A stretch of DNA of 48,242 nt from an uncultured Oscillospiraceae bacterium (GTDB lineage Bacteria > Bacillota > Clostridia > Oscillospirales > Ruminococcaceae), in NCBI GenBank assembly GCA_949285935.1, contig CASEAH010000064.1:1-48242 (forward strand), in the 5' to 3' direction. Under the pieces are notes generated by a model that was not told where the DNA came from, ran no database searches, and was given only the letters and a program-made list of their open reading frames with translations. Position 1 is the stretch's first letter; every line of letters begins with the position of its first letter. Positions 25,613 to 34,620 of the stretch are shown one piece after another. A program made the position numbers and the translations under genes.

Positions 25613-25693
25613 AAAAGCCAAGAACATATGTTCTTTTTCTGGGACCCGTTACCCCGGAAAGTCTTTAAAAACACGGATAACGGAGGGTTCTAT

Positions 25694-25894
25694 ATGGCAG
25701 ATTTGCGACAATTGGCGGAGGAATACAGCCTCTCCGCCGATCTTTTGGAGGACAGGATGCTCCAGCTGCAGCGGCAGCTGGCACAGGCCCGGGGGCAGGA
25801 GGCTCTGGACCTTCAGAACCGGCTGGATGTGATGAACCAGGAGCTTTTTCACACTCGCAGGATGCGTGCATATCTCAACGAATATTACTGCTGA
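25694..25894 (+). CDS. Small helical protein (66 aa), function unknown
   Basis: The product has 66 residues and is nearly all helix-forming, with a Leu/Gln-rich heptad-like stretch (LEDRMLQLQRQLAQARGQEALDLQNRL) suggesting a coiled coil, and ends RMRAYLNEYYC. GGAGGG lies six bases before the ATG and a good promoter is upstream, so expression is plausible. It resembles small cytosolic Clostridia proteins of unknown function; no family is assigned. Confidence 0.7.
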   Translation: MADLRQLAEEYSLSADLLEDRMLQLQRQLAQARGQEALDLQNRLDVMNQELFHTRRMRAYLNEYYC

Positions 25895-26280
25895 GGTCGT
25901 GGACCAGATCAGTTTTGGGGAACTGATTAACCGGCACCCAGAGTGGCCCCTTGTGGCATTCCGATAAGGCAAAAGAGGAGGGAAAGAATCGGACTCCGTT
26001 TTGGGCAGTACAGGAGGCGGCAGTTTCTTCTCCTCCCCGGCTTGGAGAGAGCAGGGGCAGGCAGTCTGTGCATCCCAAAGCGTCCACATTCCCTTCCCTT
26101 GTCTTCCGGTCCTCCCGCCCGGCCAGGTGGGGATTTTTCTCACCCTGCAGCGGCGCTTGGGAAAATGGGTTTTTCCGGGGCCATTCTCAGGCACGGCGCA
26201 GAAACTACGTTTGAAAATGTGCCGGATCTTATCATTCTGAAGGCTGAATCTTTGGCAAGATTGGCTTGTTCCACGCACCA
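25895..26280. other. Intergenic region without recognised gene
   Basis: About 385 bases after the small helical gene. No frame with a ribosome site and a plausible product is seen on either strand. Confidence 0.5.
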
Positions 26281-26327
26281 GCCCCGCCCGGGTCCTGCCT
26301 GATACGCAGGGCCCGGGCGGGGCTTTT
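26281..26327 (+). terminator. Strong GC hairpin with T tract on the plus strand
   Basis: GCCCCGCCCGGG (26281-26292) pairs with CCCGGGCGGGGC (26312-26323), with inner TCCTGC/GCAGGG pairing, then TTTT. It blocks transcripts heading into the kinase gene and may also stop the minus-strand operon that ends at 26341, although the minus side has no T tract. Confidence 0.75.
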
Positions 26328-26340
26328 CTTGTTCCAATAT

Positions 26341-28041
26341 TTATCCTTCGGGGGCGTGGTAGGGCAGTCGTACCGTAAACGTGCTTCCCTGGCCCAGCGT
26401 GCTTTCCACCGAGATGCTGCCTCCCAGCTGTTCCGCAATATGCTTGGCAATAGACAGGCCCAGCCCGGTCCCCCCTGTCTGCTTGCTTCGGCTCTTATCT
26501 ACCCGATAGAACCGCTCAAACACACGATCCAGGCTTTCAGCCGGGATGCCGATGCCCGTATCGGTCACTGTCAGCAGGACGGCGTCCCGTTCCCGGGAGA
26601 CGGTAACGTCCACCCGTCCCCCTTCCCGGTTGTACTTAACGGCATTGTCCATCAGGTTGGCCGCCAGCTCCCGCAGCAGGGGCGGAACAGTCATCAGCGG
26701 CATGCTGCCTCCATGGATCTCCAGGGTCACCTTTCGCTCCTGGGCTACAGGCGCCAGTCCCTCGGCGATATTCCGGCACATCTCCCACAAATCCGCGCGA
26801 TCCCTGGGCAGTTCCTGCTGCTCATCCAGGCTGGAAAGGCGGATGATATCATCGATGAGTCCCAACAGGCGGGCCGCCTCCCGGGTGATTCTTCCGGCAA
26901 AGTCCCGCACATCCGCAGGGGTATGGGCCATTCCTGCCTGAATCACTTCCGCATAGCCGGAAATGGCGGTAAGGGGGGTTTTCAGCTCATGGGAAACATT
27001 GGCGGAAAACTCCCGGCGCATCCGCTCACTCTTCTGCTGCTGGGTGACGTCCATAATCAAAACGATGGCGCCCGCCAGATCTTCTTTCCGAACAACGGGG
27101 CTTATCAGCAGGCGGCAGTCCCGGATACCACACCGGATCAGGCCGTCGCTCTCCTGGCCGGTAAGGGCTTTGTCCACCCCTTCCTTGAGCAGGGGATCCC
27201 GGCTCAGGCAGAGGATATTGTTCCCCACATAATTCCAGTTCCCCGCCCCCAGCATCTCCAGCGCTGCGGGATTGACCGACAGAATGTTCCGATCCCGGTC
27301 GATGAGCACCAGGCCTTCCCGCATATTGCCGGTAATATCGGCAATGGTGTCCCGCTCCTGGCGAAGGCGTTCCATCTGCTGCCGCAGCTCCCGCTTCTGC
27401 CGGCGAATGGTGGAAAGGAAAGGCGCCAGCTCTTCATAATAATCCTCCGGCAGTTCCTCCTCATCCCTCTCCAGACTGCGTCCGATTTTTTCCACCGGGC
27501 GCAGCATTCCCCGGGTAAACCGGGAGGCGGTCCACAGGCAGATGGCCATGATCGCCGCCAATACAAAACACAGCGGCAGCAGCACTGCCGTCAGCATGGT
27601 TCCCACGCCGCTGGTATCCACCGAAACCCGCAGGACCCGGCCGTCCTCCAGCCGCTGGGCGCAATAGTAGGTGATTTCTCCCAGGGTAGAGGAAAACCGC
27701 ATGGTTTCTCCCCGGCCGTTTTCCAAAGCAGCGGCGATTTCCTCCCTTTCCAGGTGATTCTCCATCTGGGAAGGATCGCTGCGGGTATCCAGCAGCACAG
27801 TACCATCGGTATCCACCAGAGTCACACGGGTCTGGGCCGCCAGCACCCGCAGAGAATCCAGATAGGCCTCCGGATCCCGGGCCTGTTGGGCAGCCCGGGC
27901 AATGATCCCGCACTGGGCCCGCAGGTCGCTTTGGGCCTGGCGGGCAAGCAGGCCGTAAAAGGTCCATACACACAGCAGCACCGCCGCTACCACCGCTCCC
28001 GCCGAAATAAGGCAGAAGCTACGGAACATTTTTTTCTTCAT
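26341..28041 (-). CDS. phoR: PhoR-like sensor histidine kinase with PAS domain
   Basis: This 566-residue membrane kinase probably senses phosphate status through the Pst/PhoU complex. Membrane segments at about 9-33 and 148-172 flank an extracytoplasmic domain. A HAMP-like linker, a coiled segment and a PAS domain (about 232-335, with NMREGLVLIDRDRNILSVNPAA) follow, then phosphoacceptor His351 in SHELKTPLTA, NLMDNAVKYN and the G boxes DTGIGIP and GTGLGLSIA. The order TM-PAS-HisKA-HATPase is that of PhoR. The start follows the regulator stop by four bases, so the pair is co-transcribed. The name rests on architecture and on adjacency to pst-phoU. Confidence 0.85.
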   Translation of the reverse strand: MKKKMFRSFCLISAGAVVAAVLLCVWTFYGLLARQAQSDLRAQCGIIARAAQQARDPEAYLDSLRVLAAQTRVTLVDTDGTVLLDTRSDPSQMENHLEREEIAAALENGRGETMRFSSTLGEITYYCAQRLEDGRVLRVSVDTSGVGTMLTAVLLPLCFVLAAIMAICLWTASRFTRGMLRPVEKIGRSLERDEEELPEDYYEELAPFLSTIRRQKRELRQQMERLRQERDTIADITGNMREGLVLIDRDRNILSVNPAALEMLGAGNWNYVGNNILCLSRDPLLKEGVDKALTGQESDGLIRCGIRDCRLLISPVVRKEDLAGAIVLIMDVTQQQKSERMRREFSANVSHELKTPLTAISGYAEVIQAGMAHTPADVRDFAGRITREAARLLGLIDDIIRLSSLDEQQELPRDRADLWEMCRNIAEGLAPVAQERKVTLEIHGGSMPLMTVPPLLRELAANLMDNAVKYNREGGRVDVTVSRERDAVLLTVTDTGIGIPAESLDRVFERFYRVDKSRSKQTGGTGLGLSIAKHIAEQLGGSISVESTLGQGSTFTVRLPYHAPEG

Positions 28042-28045
28042 CCCG

Positions 28046-28723
28046 TCAGCTCCCTATGATTTTGTAGCCCACGCCCCGCACCGTCTGGATAGCCTCGCCG
28101 TATTCCCCCAGCTTCTGGCGCAGGGATTTGATGTGCATATCCACTGTACGGCTCTCGCCTTCAAAGTCAAACCCCCATACCGATTCCATCAGCTTATCCC
28201 TGCTCAGGGCCAGCCCCTGATTGCGCATGAGAAAAACCAGCAGTTCAAATTCCTTATAGGTAAGAGTGACTTCCTTTTTCCCCGCCGTTACGATCCGCCG
28301 GGGAATATCCACCGTAATCTCTCCCAGACTCAGGCACTCGCTCTGGGCAGGGCCCCGGGAACGGCGCAGGACCGCCTTGATCCGGGAAAGCAGCTCCATA
28401 ACGCCAAAGGGTTTGGTTACATAGTCATCCGCACCGCCGTCCAGGCCCCGCACCTTGTCGTATTCCGAGGTTTTGGCAGTGAGCATAATGACCGGCACCC
28501 CCGCCATGGCGGGATCCTGACGAATCTTCTTCAAAATTTCCAGGCCGTCCTCTTCCGGAAGCATGATATCCAGCAGCACCAGATGGGGCGCTGCTTTATC
28601 CGCCGCCGCAAAAAACTCAGAGCCCTTTTCAAAGCCTTCCGCCTCATATCCGCTGCTGCGCAGGGCATACAAAGTCAGTTCGCGGATGGCTTCATCATCC
28701 TCCACGCAATAAATCCGTTCCAA
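28046..28723 (-). CDS. phoB: PhoB/PhoP-like response regulator
   Basis: This 225-residue OmpR-family regulator has receiver acidic residues Asp9/Asp10, phosphoacceptor Asp52 (VLLDIMLPEEDG), TAK and VTKPFG. The winged-helix output includes TYKEFELLVFLM and GESRTVDMHIKSLRQKL. It probably activates the pst operon through the TTTACA repeats upstream of pstS. AGGAGGATCC precedes the ATG. The 230-base gap to phoU shows no clear promoter, so it is either read through from pst or has a promoter not recognised. Confidence 0.87.
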   Translation of the reverse strand: MERIYCVEDDEAIRELTLYALRSSGYEAEGFEKGSEFFAAADKAAPHLVLLDIMLPEEDGLEILKKIRQDPAMAGVPVIMLTAKTSEYDKVRGLDGGADDYVTKPFGVMELLSRIKAVLRRSRGPAQSECLSLGEITVDIPRRIVTAGKKEVTLTYKEFELLVFLMRNQGLALSRDKLMESVWGFDFEGESRTVDMHIKSLRQKLGEYGEAIQTVRGVGYKIIGS

Positions 28724-28956
28724 GAGGATCCTCCTTTGTTCAGAATCTAAAGAACTCCATCACAGGGGCCCTGGATGGCGATAACATTTCCCCAGAGCAG
28801 GGCCAAAACCCGGGGATTTCCCAAAGACGGGCGAAATTTTGCAGGCCCTGAGGGGATCCCGCAAGACGGCTCCACCCCTGTCCATACCGGCAAAGGGCGG
28901 GAACTGTCTTTCAGGAAAATCCTTCCGTTTCAGCCTCTGGCCGCGGGGTCCCCAGC

Positions 28957-29613
28957 TCAAAGGATCCGTGAATCCTTGTGGATGCCGGTAATGGAAAAGA
29001 CCACCCATTCGGCGATATTGGTGGCATGGTCGCCGATCCGCTCCAGATATTTGGCTACCATCAGCAGATCTACCGCCTCGCTGCCGGCCTGGCTGTTTTC
29101 CCGGATAAAATCCACCAGTTCCTGCCGGATCTGGGAAAACAGCTGATCCACCCGGTCGTCCCGGCCGATCACCTCATTGGCCAGTTCCAGATCCTTGCGC
29201 ACATAGGCGTTGATGCTGTCCTTGACCATGGAGATGGCGATCCGGGACATTTCCGAAAGGTCCTCCGCCTGGTTCAGTTCTCCGTCGGCCGGGAGCATCA
29301 GGGTGATTTCCGAAATGTCCGCCGCCTGATCTCCAATCCGTTCCATATCGGTAATCATCTTCAGGGCAGTGGAGATCATCCGCAGGTCGGCGGCCACCGG
29401 CTGCTGCTTCAGAAGGAGGCTCAGGCAGCGGCGTTCAATCTCCTTTTCCTTATCGTCCACATTGGCGTCAAAGGCAATGGCCTGCCGGGCCATCTGGGCA
29501 TCCCGGCGGGTGAGAGCCTCCACGGCGCTGACAATGGCGTTTTCAATGAGCAGTCCCATCTCCATCAGCTCGCCGTGGAGCAGTTCCAGTTCCTTGTCAA
29601 ATTTGTTCCTCAT
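28957..29613 (-). CDS. phoU: Phosphate signalling complex protein PhoU
   Basis: This 218-residue all-helical cytoplasmic protein connects the PstSCAB transporter to the PhoR-like kinase and limits phosphate uptake. It contains two PhoU repeats, each with the metal-cluster motif: DMERIGDQAADI in the first and YLERIGDHATNIAE in the second. The ATG at 29613 is chosen (RNKFDKELELLHGEL is the normal family start, with AAGGAG upstream); an in-frame start at 29646 would overlap pstB. It lies directly after pstB. Confidence 0.95.
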   Translation of the reverse strand: MRNKFDKELELLHGELMEMGLLIENAIVSAVEALTRRDAQMARQAIAFDANVDDKEKEIERRCLSLLLKQQPVAADLRMISTALKMITDMERIGDQAADISEITLMLPADGELNQAEDLSEMSRIAISMVKDSINAYVRKDLELANEVIGRDDRVDQLFSQIRQELVDFIRENSQAGSEAVDLLMVAKYLERIGDHATNIAEWVVFSITGIHKDSRIL

Positions 29614-29638
29614 GGCACTCCACTCCTTGCGTTGCCGG

Positions 29639-30388
29639 TCAGCCAAAGCGGCCGGTAATATATTCTTCGGTTCGCTTATCTCCGGGCATGGAGAAAATAT
29701 CCTCTGTCTTGCCCGACTCGATCATCTCGCCCAACAGGAAAAAGGCGGTGGTGTCGGAAATCCGGGCGGCCTGCTGCATGTTATGGGTGACAATAACAAT
29801 AGTATAGTCCTGTTTCAGTTCCAGTACAAGGTCCTCGATTTTGGAGGTGGAAATGGGATCCAGCGCCGAAGTGGGCTCGTCCATCAGCAGCACCTCCGGC
29901 TCCACCGCCAGCGCCCGGGCAATGCACAGCCGCTGCTGCTGCCCGCCGGACAAGCCCAAGGCCGGACTTTTCAGACGGTCCTTGACCTCGTCCCAGATGG
30001 CCGCGCCCCGGAGGCTTTTCTCCACCAGTTCATCCAGGGTGCCCCGGTGACGGATGCCATGGGTTCGGGGTCCAAAGGCAATATTGTCGTAGATGCTCAT
30101 GGGAAAAGGATTGGGCTTCTGGAAAACCATTCCCACCCGCTTGCGCAGAAGGTTCAGGTCCACATCCCCGTAGATGTCCTCCCCGTCCAGCAGTACTTTT
30201 CCCTCCACCCGGCATCCTTCCACCAGGTCGTTCATCCGGTTAAGGGTTTTAAGAAGTGTGGATTTGCCGCAGCCCGAAGGCCCGATAAAGGCAGTGATCC
30301 GCTTGGCCTCTATATCCAGGTCCACGCTTTTGAGGGCCTTGAAATTTCCATAGTACAGGTCGAGAGACCGGATCTTGAATTTGTTCAC
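29639..30388 (-). CDS. pstB: Phosphate ABC transporter ATP-binding protein
   Basis: This 249-residue ATPase energises high-affinity phosphate import. Walker [10 protein letters not shown] is at residues 36-44, the PstB-typical RMNDLV follows, the signature is LSGGQQQRL, Walker B is [13 protein letters not shown] and the H loop is [13 protein letters not shown]. The start codon is GTG at 30388, with AAAGGAG seven bases upstream. It lies between pstA (gap of 15 bases) and phoU. Confidence 0.97.
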   Translation of the reverse strand: MNKFKIRSLDLYYGNFKALKSVDLDIEAKRITAFIGPSGCGKSTLLKTLNRMNDLVEGCRVEGKVLLDGEDIYGDVDLNLLRKRVGMVFQKPNPFPMSIYDNIAFGPRTHGIRHRGTLDELVEKSLRGAAIWDEVKDRLKSPALGLSGGQQQRLCIARALAVEPEVLLMDEPTSALDPISTSKIEDLVLELKQDYTIVIVTHNMQQAARISDTTAFFLLGEMIESGKTEDIFSMPGDKRTEEYITGRFG

Positions 30389-30403
30389 AGTAGGTCTCCT
30401 TTC

Positions 30404-31258
30404 TTACACGCTGGCCAGTCTGCGGGCCAGCATGGCGGAAATGGTGTTGATCCCCAGCACCAGTACCAGCAGCACCACCGCTGTGGCGTAGGCCTGGTCG
30501 GTATAAAATCCCTCGCCGGACAGGGCATACATATGAATAGCCAGGGTCCGTCCGGAGGCCATCAGGTTTTCCGGCACCTTGGCTACCGTACCGGCGGTAT
30601 AGATCAGGGCCGCCGTTTCTCCCACGATCCGGCCAATTGCCAGAATGATGCCCGCCAGAACGCCGGGGACGGCAGAAGGCAAAACGATGCGGAATACGGT
30701 GCGCAGCTTGCCGGCCCCCAGGCCGAAGCTGCCTTCGCGGTAGGTATCGGGGACGGCTTTGAGGGCCTCCTCGGTGGTGCGGATAATCAGGGGCAGGATC
30801 ATAATGGAGAGCGTGAAGGCGCCGGAAAGGATGGAAAGCCCCCACCCCAGGGAGGTGACAAAAAAGATGGAGCCGAACAGACCGTAGACAATGGAAGGAA
30901 TTCCCGAAAGGGTCTCGGCGGTAAGTCGGATCAGTTCCACCACCTTATTGCCCCGCCGGGCATATTCCACCAGATACACGGCGGTGAGGATTCCAAGAGG
31001 CGCGGCGATAAGCAGCGACAGAGCCGTCATCTCCACCGTGGTGATAATGGCGGGAGTCATGGATACGTTTTCGCTGTTGTATTCCCAGGCAAAGAGGGAT
31101 GGGGTCAAAAAGGGGATCCCCTTGATCAGTATGTAGGCAATCAGGTAGATCAGGGCAAAAAAGGTGATCCCCGCGGCCAGCCACACCAGAATCAGCAGCA
31201 GCAGCGATCCGGGCCTGCGCAGATAGCCCCGGAACCGCCCCTGAAAGTTTTTTCTCAT
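30404..31258 (-). CDS. pstA: Phosphate ABC transporter permease PstA
   Basis: This 284-residue permease has six predicted membrane segments and the ABC-permease EAA loop AVPDTYREGSFGLGAGKLRTVFRIVLP, with the conserved LPLIIRTTEEALKAVP before it. The start overlaps the pstC stop in an ATGA at 31258-31255, indicating coupled translation and an equal supply of the two permease subunits. Confidence 0.96.
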   Translation of the reverse strand: MRKNFQGRFRGYLRRPGSLLLLILVWLAAGITFFALIYLIAYILIKGIPFLTPSLFAWEYNSENVSMTPAIITTVEMTALSLLIAAPLGILTAVYLVEYARRGNKVVELIRLTAETLSGIPSIVYGLFGSIFFVTSLGWGLSILSGAFTLSIMILPLIIRTTEEALKAVPDTYREGSFGLGAGKLRTVFRIVLPSAVPGVLAGIILAIGRIVGETAALIYTAGTVAKVPENLMASGRTLAIHMYALSGEGFYTDQAYATAVVLLVLVLGINTISAMLARRLASV

Positions 31259-32124
31259 TTGTTCATTCTCCTTTTGAGCAAAGCAAAGCAGAGGTTGATG
31301 ATAAGGATAAAGACAAAGAGGATGACGCCGGTGGCAATCAGCACTTCCCGATGCAGGTCTGCGGCATAGGCCATTTCGGTGACGATGTTGGAGGTCAGGG
31401 TCCGGATGCCTTTGAGGATCCCTTTGGGCATCCGGGCCTGATTGCCGGCCACCATAATCACCGCCATGGTCTCGCCGATAGCCCGGCCGATGCCCAGCAC
31501 CACCGCCGCCAGAATCCCGGAAGAAGCCGCGGGGACCACCACCGCGAAAACGGACCGCTCATGGGTGGCGCCCAGTGCCAGCGCCCCCTCGTAATACTGG
31601 GGCGGCACCGCCCGCATGGCGGACTCGCTGATGGTAATGATGGTGGGAAGGATCATCAGCCCCAGCAGCAGGGACGCGGTAAGAATGCTCATGCCGTCCC
31701 CGCCCAGGTGCTCCCGCACCAGGGGCACCAGTACCACCAGGCCGAAGAAGCCGTATACCACCGAAGGAATCCCGGCCAGCAGCTCCACAGCGGGCTTAAG
31801 CACTTTATAAACGGGTTTGGGGCAGCACCGGGCCATAAAAATGGCGGTAAGGATCCCGATGGGCACCCCCACCAGGATAGCTCCCAGAGTGATATAAACG
31901 CTGCCCAGAATCATGGGCAGGATCCCGAAGGAAGGGGGAACATCTGTGGGGGCCCACTTGCGCCCCAAGATGAAGTTGAAAAAGCCCACTTCCCCCATAG
32001 CGGGGATGCCGCTGGCAAAAAGGAACACGCAGATCAGCAGTACCGCTGCCACCGAGGCCAGGGCACAGATAAAAAAGATGGTGGCAAAAATCCGCTCCAC
32101 GATCCGCTGTCTATGGTACTTCAA
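31255..32124 (-). CDS. pstC: Phosphate ABC transporter permease PstC
   Basis: This 289-residue inner permease subunit has six membrane segments, the LPTIITISESAMRAVPPQYYEGALALGATHE block (EAA loop) and GRAIGETMAVIMVAGN. The start is uncertain: the open frame reaches GTG at 32136, but GGGAGG at 32141-32136 abuts it, whereas the same site is correctly spaced for TTG at 32124, giving MKYHRQRIVERIF. That non-ATG start is preferred. A long hairpin sits between pstS and this gene. Confidence 0.93.
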   Translation of the reverse strand: MKYHRQRIVERIFATIFFICALASVAAVLLICVFLFASGIPAMGEVGFFNFILGRKWAPTDVPPSFGILPMILGSVYITLGAILVGVPIGILTAIFMARCCPKPVYKVLKPAVELLAGIPSVVYGFFGLVVLVPLVREHLGGDGMSILTASLLLGLMILPTIITISESAMRAVPPQYYEGALALGATHERSVFAVVVPAASSGILAAVVLGIGRAIGETMAVIMVAGNQARMPKGILKGIRTLTSNIVTEMAYAADLHREVLIATGVILFVFILIINLCFALLKRRMNK

Positions 32125-32147
32125 GGAACTGCACACCTCCCGATTAC

Positions 32148-32185
32148 AGCTTTACCTCCGCCGCACAGGCGGCGGAGGTAAAGCT
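32148..32185 (-). other. Perfect 16-bp hairpin between pstS and pstC
   Basis: AGCTTTACCTCCGCCG (32148-32163) pairs perfectly with CGGCGGAGGTAAAGCT (32170-32185) around a six-base loop. On the transcribed minus strand no T tract follows, so it is more likely a partial terminator or an mRNA-stabilising element that gives more PstS than permease, as reported for several pst operons. Confidence 0.75.
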
Positions 32186-32252
32186 GCTGATAGTCATAAA
32201 AGAGGAGAGAAGAAGAAATCGTTTTCAAAAGAACCTGCCTGATGATCTTAAA

Positions 32253-33191
32253 TCAGCCGATAGCGTCCCAGGTGGTGGTCTTGCCGGTGAAGATGGCGTT
32301 GACCTGCTCGCTGGTCATCTCTTCCACGGGGTTGTTGTTGTTGACCACCACAGCGATGCCGTCCTGCGCAATGGCCAGACCGGTCAGCTGTTCTTTCTCG
32401 CTGTCCTTCAGCTCACGGGAGGCCATGCCGATGTCCAGTACGCCGTCCGCAACACCGGTCATGCCGGCGGTGGAGTCGCTCATCTGGATTTCGATCTCGG
32501 CTCCGGTGTTGATGGCCTTGTAAGCCTCGGCCAGCTTCTCCATAACAGGGGTCACGGAAGAGGAGCCGCCCACCACGATCTTGCCGGCGGGCTTGGTGCC
32601 GGCGTAAGGAGCAGCGTCGGCAGCCACAGGCACATAGCCGTCTGCCACGATCTCCTGGCCTTCCTTGCTCATGATGAAGTCGATAAAGTCCTTGGCCAGG
32701 CCGGTGGGCTCACCCTTGGTGGCAATATTGAAGGGGCGGGCCACTTTGTAGCTGCCGTCCAGAACACCCTGGGCAGAGGGGGCCACACCGTCGATCTTCA
32801 GAGCCTTGACGGTATCATTGAGGGAACCCAGAGAGATGTATCCGATGGCGTAATCATTGCCGGCCACGCTCTGGAGGACCACATCGGTCTTGCTGGCAAT
32901 AACGGCTTCCTCGTAGGTGGTGTCGGTTTTGGAGCCGTCCTCGCCCTTTACCTCAATGCCGAAAAGCTCGATAAAGGCGCCGCGGGTGCCGGAGCCGGGC
33001 TCACGGGAAATAACGGTGATCTCGCTGGTGTTGTCGAAGCTGGCCGCCTCAGAGGCTTCGGAGGACTGGGAGCCCAGAGAGGCGCCGGTGGAAGAGGAGT
33101 CGGCAGCTGCGGAGGAGGGCTCAGAAGAGCCGCATCCAACAACAGAGAGGGCCATCAGGCCAGCCAGCAGAATCGATGCGATTTTTTTCAT
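32253..33191 (-). CDS. pstS: Phosphate ABC transporter substrate-binding lipoprotein
   Basis: This 312-residue extracellular phosphate receptor has a lipoprotein signal with lipobox VVGC and Cys20, followed by a Ser/Ala-rich linker. The mature protein holds SREPGSGTRGAF (phosphate-binding P-loop-like turn), SVAGNDYAIGYISLGSL and a second lobe with GGSSSVTPVMEKLAEAY and SDSTAGMTGVADG. The lobe order is unusual to the eye: the segment with SREPGSGTRG precedes the GGSSSVTP segment, whereas in most PstS proteins GSSTV comes first. AAAGGAAG supports the ATG at 33191. It is the first gene of the pst operon. Confidence 0.94.
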   Translation of the reverse strand: MKKIASILLAGLMALSVVGCGSSEPSSAAADSSSTGASLGSQSSEASEAASFDNTSEITVISREPGSGTRGAFIELFGIEVKGEDGSKTDTTYEEAVIASKTDVVLQSVAGNDYAIGYISLGSLNDTVKALKIDGVAPSAQGVLDGSYKVARPFNIATKGEPTGLAKDFIDFIMSKEGQEIVADGYVPVAADAAPYAGTKPAGKIVVGGSSSVTPVMEKLAEAYKAINTGAEIEIQMSDSTAGMTGVADGVLDIGMASRELKDSEKEQLTGLAIAQDGIAVVVNNNNPVEEMTSEQVNAIFTGKTTTWDAIG

Positions 33192-33255
33192 GATTGTGCT
33201 TCCTTTCACACGATGTTTCGTTTTGGTTTCTTTTTGTTTCGCTTTTGCGTGTTTC

Positions 33256-33310
33256 AGTATAAGCAGGCTGTGTAAAATCCGCTCCGCTTCCGCGGTAAAG
33301 ATTTTGTAAA
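33256..33310 (-). promoter_or_regulatory. pst promoter with Pho-box-like TTTACA repeats
   Basis: On the minus strand TTTACA (33310-33305), TTTACC (33299-33294) and TTTACA (33276-33271) recur with steps of 11 and 23 bases, i.e. one and about two helical turns. A -10 box TATACT (33261-33256) follows nine bases later and no -35 consensus is present. This is the layout of PhoP/PhoB-activated promoters, so phosphate-starvation control by the regulator at 28046 is inferred. Confidence 0.7.
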
Positions 33311-33436
33311 ATAGCGTTTCACTGGTATTTTATGCGCCTTTGGTTGCACTTTTTCCACCCAGGCTTTATAATAGATTTTACTCTCAAGTAAATTTGCGCC
33401 CCAGATCTTTGGAGGGGCAGAAAGGATCGGATAACC

Positions 33437-34555
33437 ATGGATCTGAACTTTTTGATGCCGGTGCAGGTCATGGCCGGGCCGGATTCCGTCAGCCGGGGCA
33501 GCCATCTGCTGCGGGAAATGGGCCGCCGCTGCCTGATTGTCACCGGCCGCAGCAGCGCCAAAGCCTGCGGTGCCCTGGCGGACGTCACCGCCGCCCTGGA
33601 CCGGGAAGGCATTGTCTGGGATGTTTTTGACAAGGTTGGGCAGAACCCCCTCCTTTCCACCTGCGTGGAAGGCGGCCGGGCTGCAGCTGCCTTTGGGGCG
33701 GATTTTCTGGTGGGGATCGGCGGCGGCTCCCCTCTGGATGCCACCAAAGCCATTGCCGCTTTTGCCACCAACGACATGGAGCCCATGGGCATTTACGAAC
33801 CCCGCAAGGTGCCCCCTCTCCCCTTTGCTCTGGTGGGCACTACCTCGGGCACCGGCAGCGAAGTGACCCGCTATTCCGTCCTTACTGTGGACGAAACCGG
33901 CCGCAAGCGTTCCTGGGGAGACCGGGGCAGCTATGCCCGGGTAGCCTTCGGCGACGCCCGGTACACCCTCTCTCTGAACCGGAGCTTTACCATCAGCACT
34001 GCCCTGGACGCTCTGGCGCACGCGGTGGAAGGATATTTCAACAAGACTGCGGATCCCATCTCCGACTCCTTTGCCCTGCTGGCCATGGAGCTGCTTGTTC
34101 CCGCCCTCCGGGAGCTGAAGGAATTACCCCAGCAGGATTTCGCTCCCTCCCTGGAATTGCGTGAACGGCTTTATGCCGCCTCCATTTACGGCGGCCTCAC
34201 CATCAACACCACCGGCACCGCCTTTTGCCATCAGATGGGCTACACGCTGACCGAGGACCACGGGGTGCCCCACGGACAGGCCTGCGCTGTTTTCCTCCCC
34301 GATTACATCCGCAACGGTACCCTTACCTGTCCTGAAAAGGCACAGCGGCTTTTCACCCGGCTCAACCTCTTTGCGGGGCCCTTCTGCCAGCTGGTGGAGG
34401 ACCTGCTGGACGCCCGGTGGCCCGACTACTCCCCCCAGCAGGTGGAAGAACTGCTGGTGCGCTGGCAGGGCTCCAAAAACATGGAAAAGACCCCCGGGAC
34501 CTTTGATGCCGCCCGGCAGCGGGAAGTGGCTCTGCGGGTCCTGGCCCACCGGTAA
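33437..34555 (+). CDS. Iron-containing alcohol dehydrogenase family protein
   Basis: This 372-residue NAD(P)-dependent group III dehydrogenase has the nucleotide-binding GIGGGSPLDATKA at about residues 95-107 and TTSGTGSEVT near 137. Metal ligands are seen in DALAHAVE (Asp and His) and in the segment CHQMGYTLTEDHGVPHG (two His), as in Fe-dependent enzymes such as butanol or 1,2-propanediol dehydrogenases. It is transcribed away from pstS. AAAGGATCGG lies before the ATG. The substrate is not determinable; alcohol or aldehyde interconversion during fermentation is likely. Confidence 0.92.
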   Translation: MDLNFLMPVQVMAGPDSVSRGSHLLREMGRRCLIVTGRSSAKACGALADVTAALDREGIVWDVFDKVGQNPLLSTCVEGGRAAAAFGADFLVGIGGGSPLDATKAIAAFATNDMEPMGIYEPRKVPPLPFALVGTTSGTGSEVTRYSVLTVDETGRKRSWGDRGSYARVAFGDARYTLSLNRSFTISTALDALAHAVEGYFNKTADPISDSFALLAMELLVPALRELKELPQQDFAPSLELRERLYAASIYGGLTINTTGTAFCHQMGYTLTEDHGVPHGQACAVFLPDYIRNGTLTCPEKAQRLFTRLNLFAGPFCQLVEDLLDARWPDYSPQQVEELLVRWQGSKNMEKTPGTFDAARQREVALRVLAHR

Positions 34556-34620
34556 CCGCAGCAGTGTGTAATCCCCTTTGGGGGAATCAATAAACTGTAA
34601 AACAGGAAAGGAAGTCCTTC

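Noticed and set aside
29369-31369. Plus-strand open frame of 666 codons opposite phoU-pstB-pstA
   Set aside because: It is an antisense shadow; the minus-strand pst genes fully explain the sequence.
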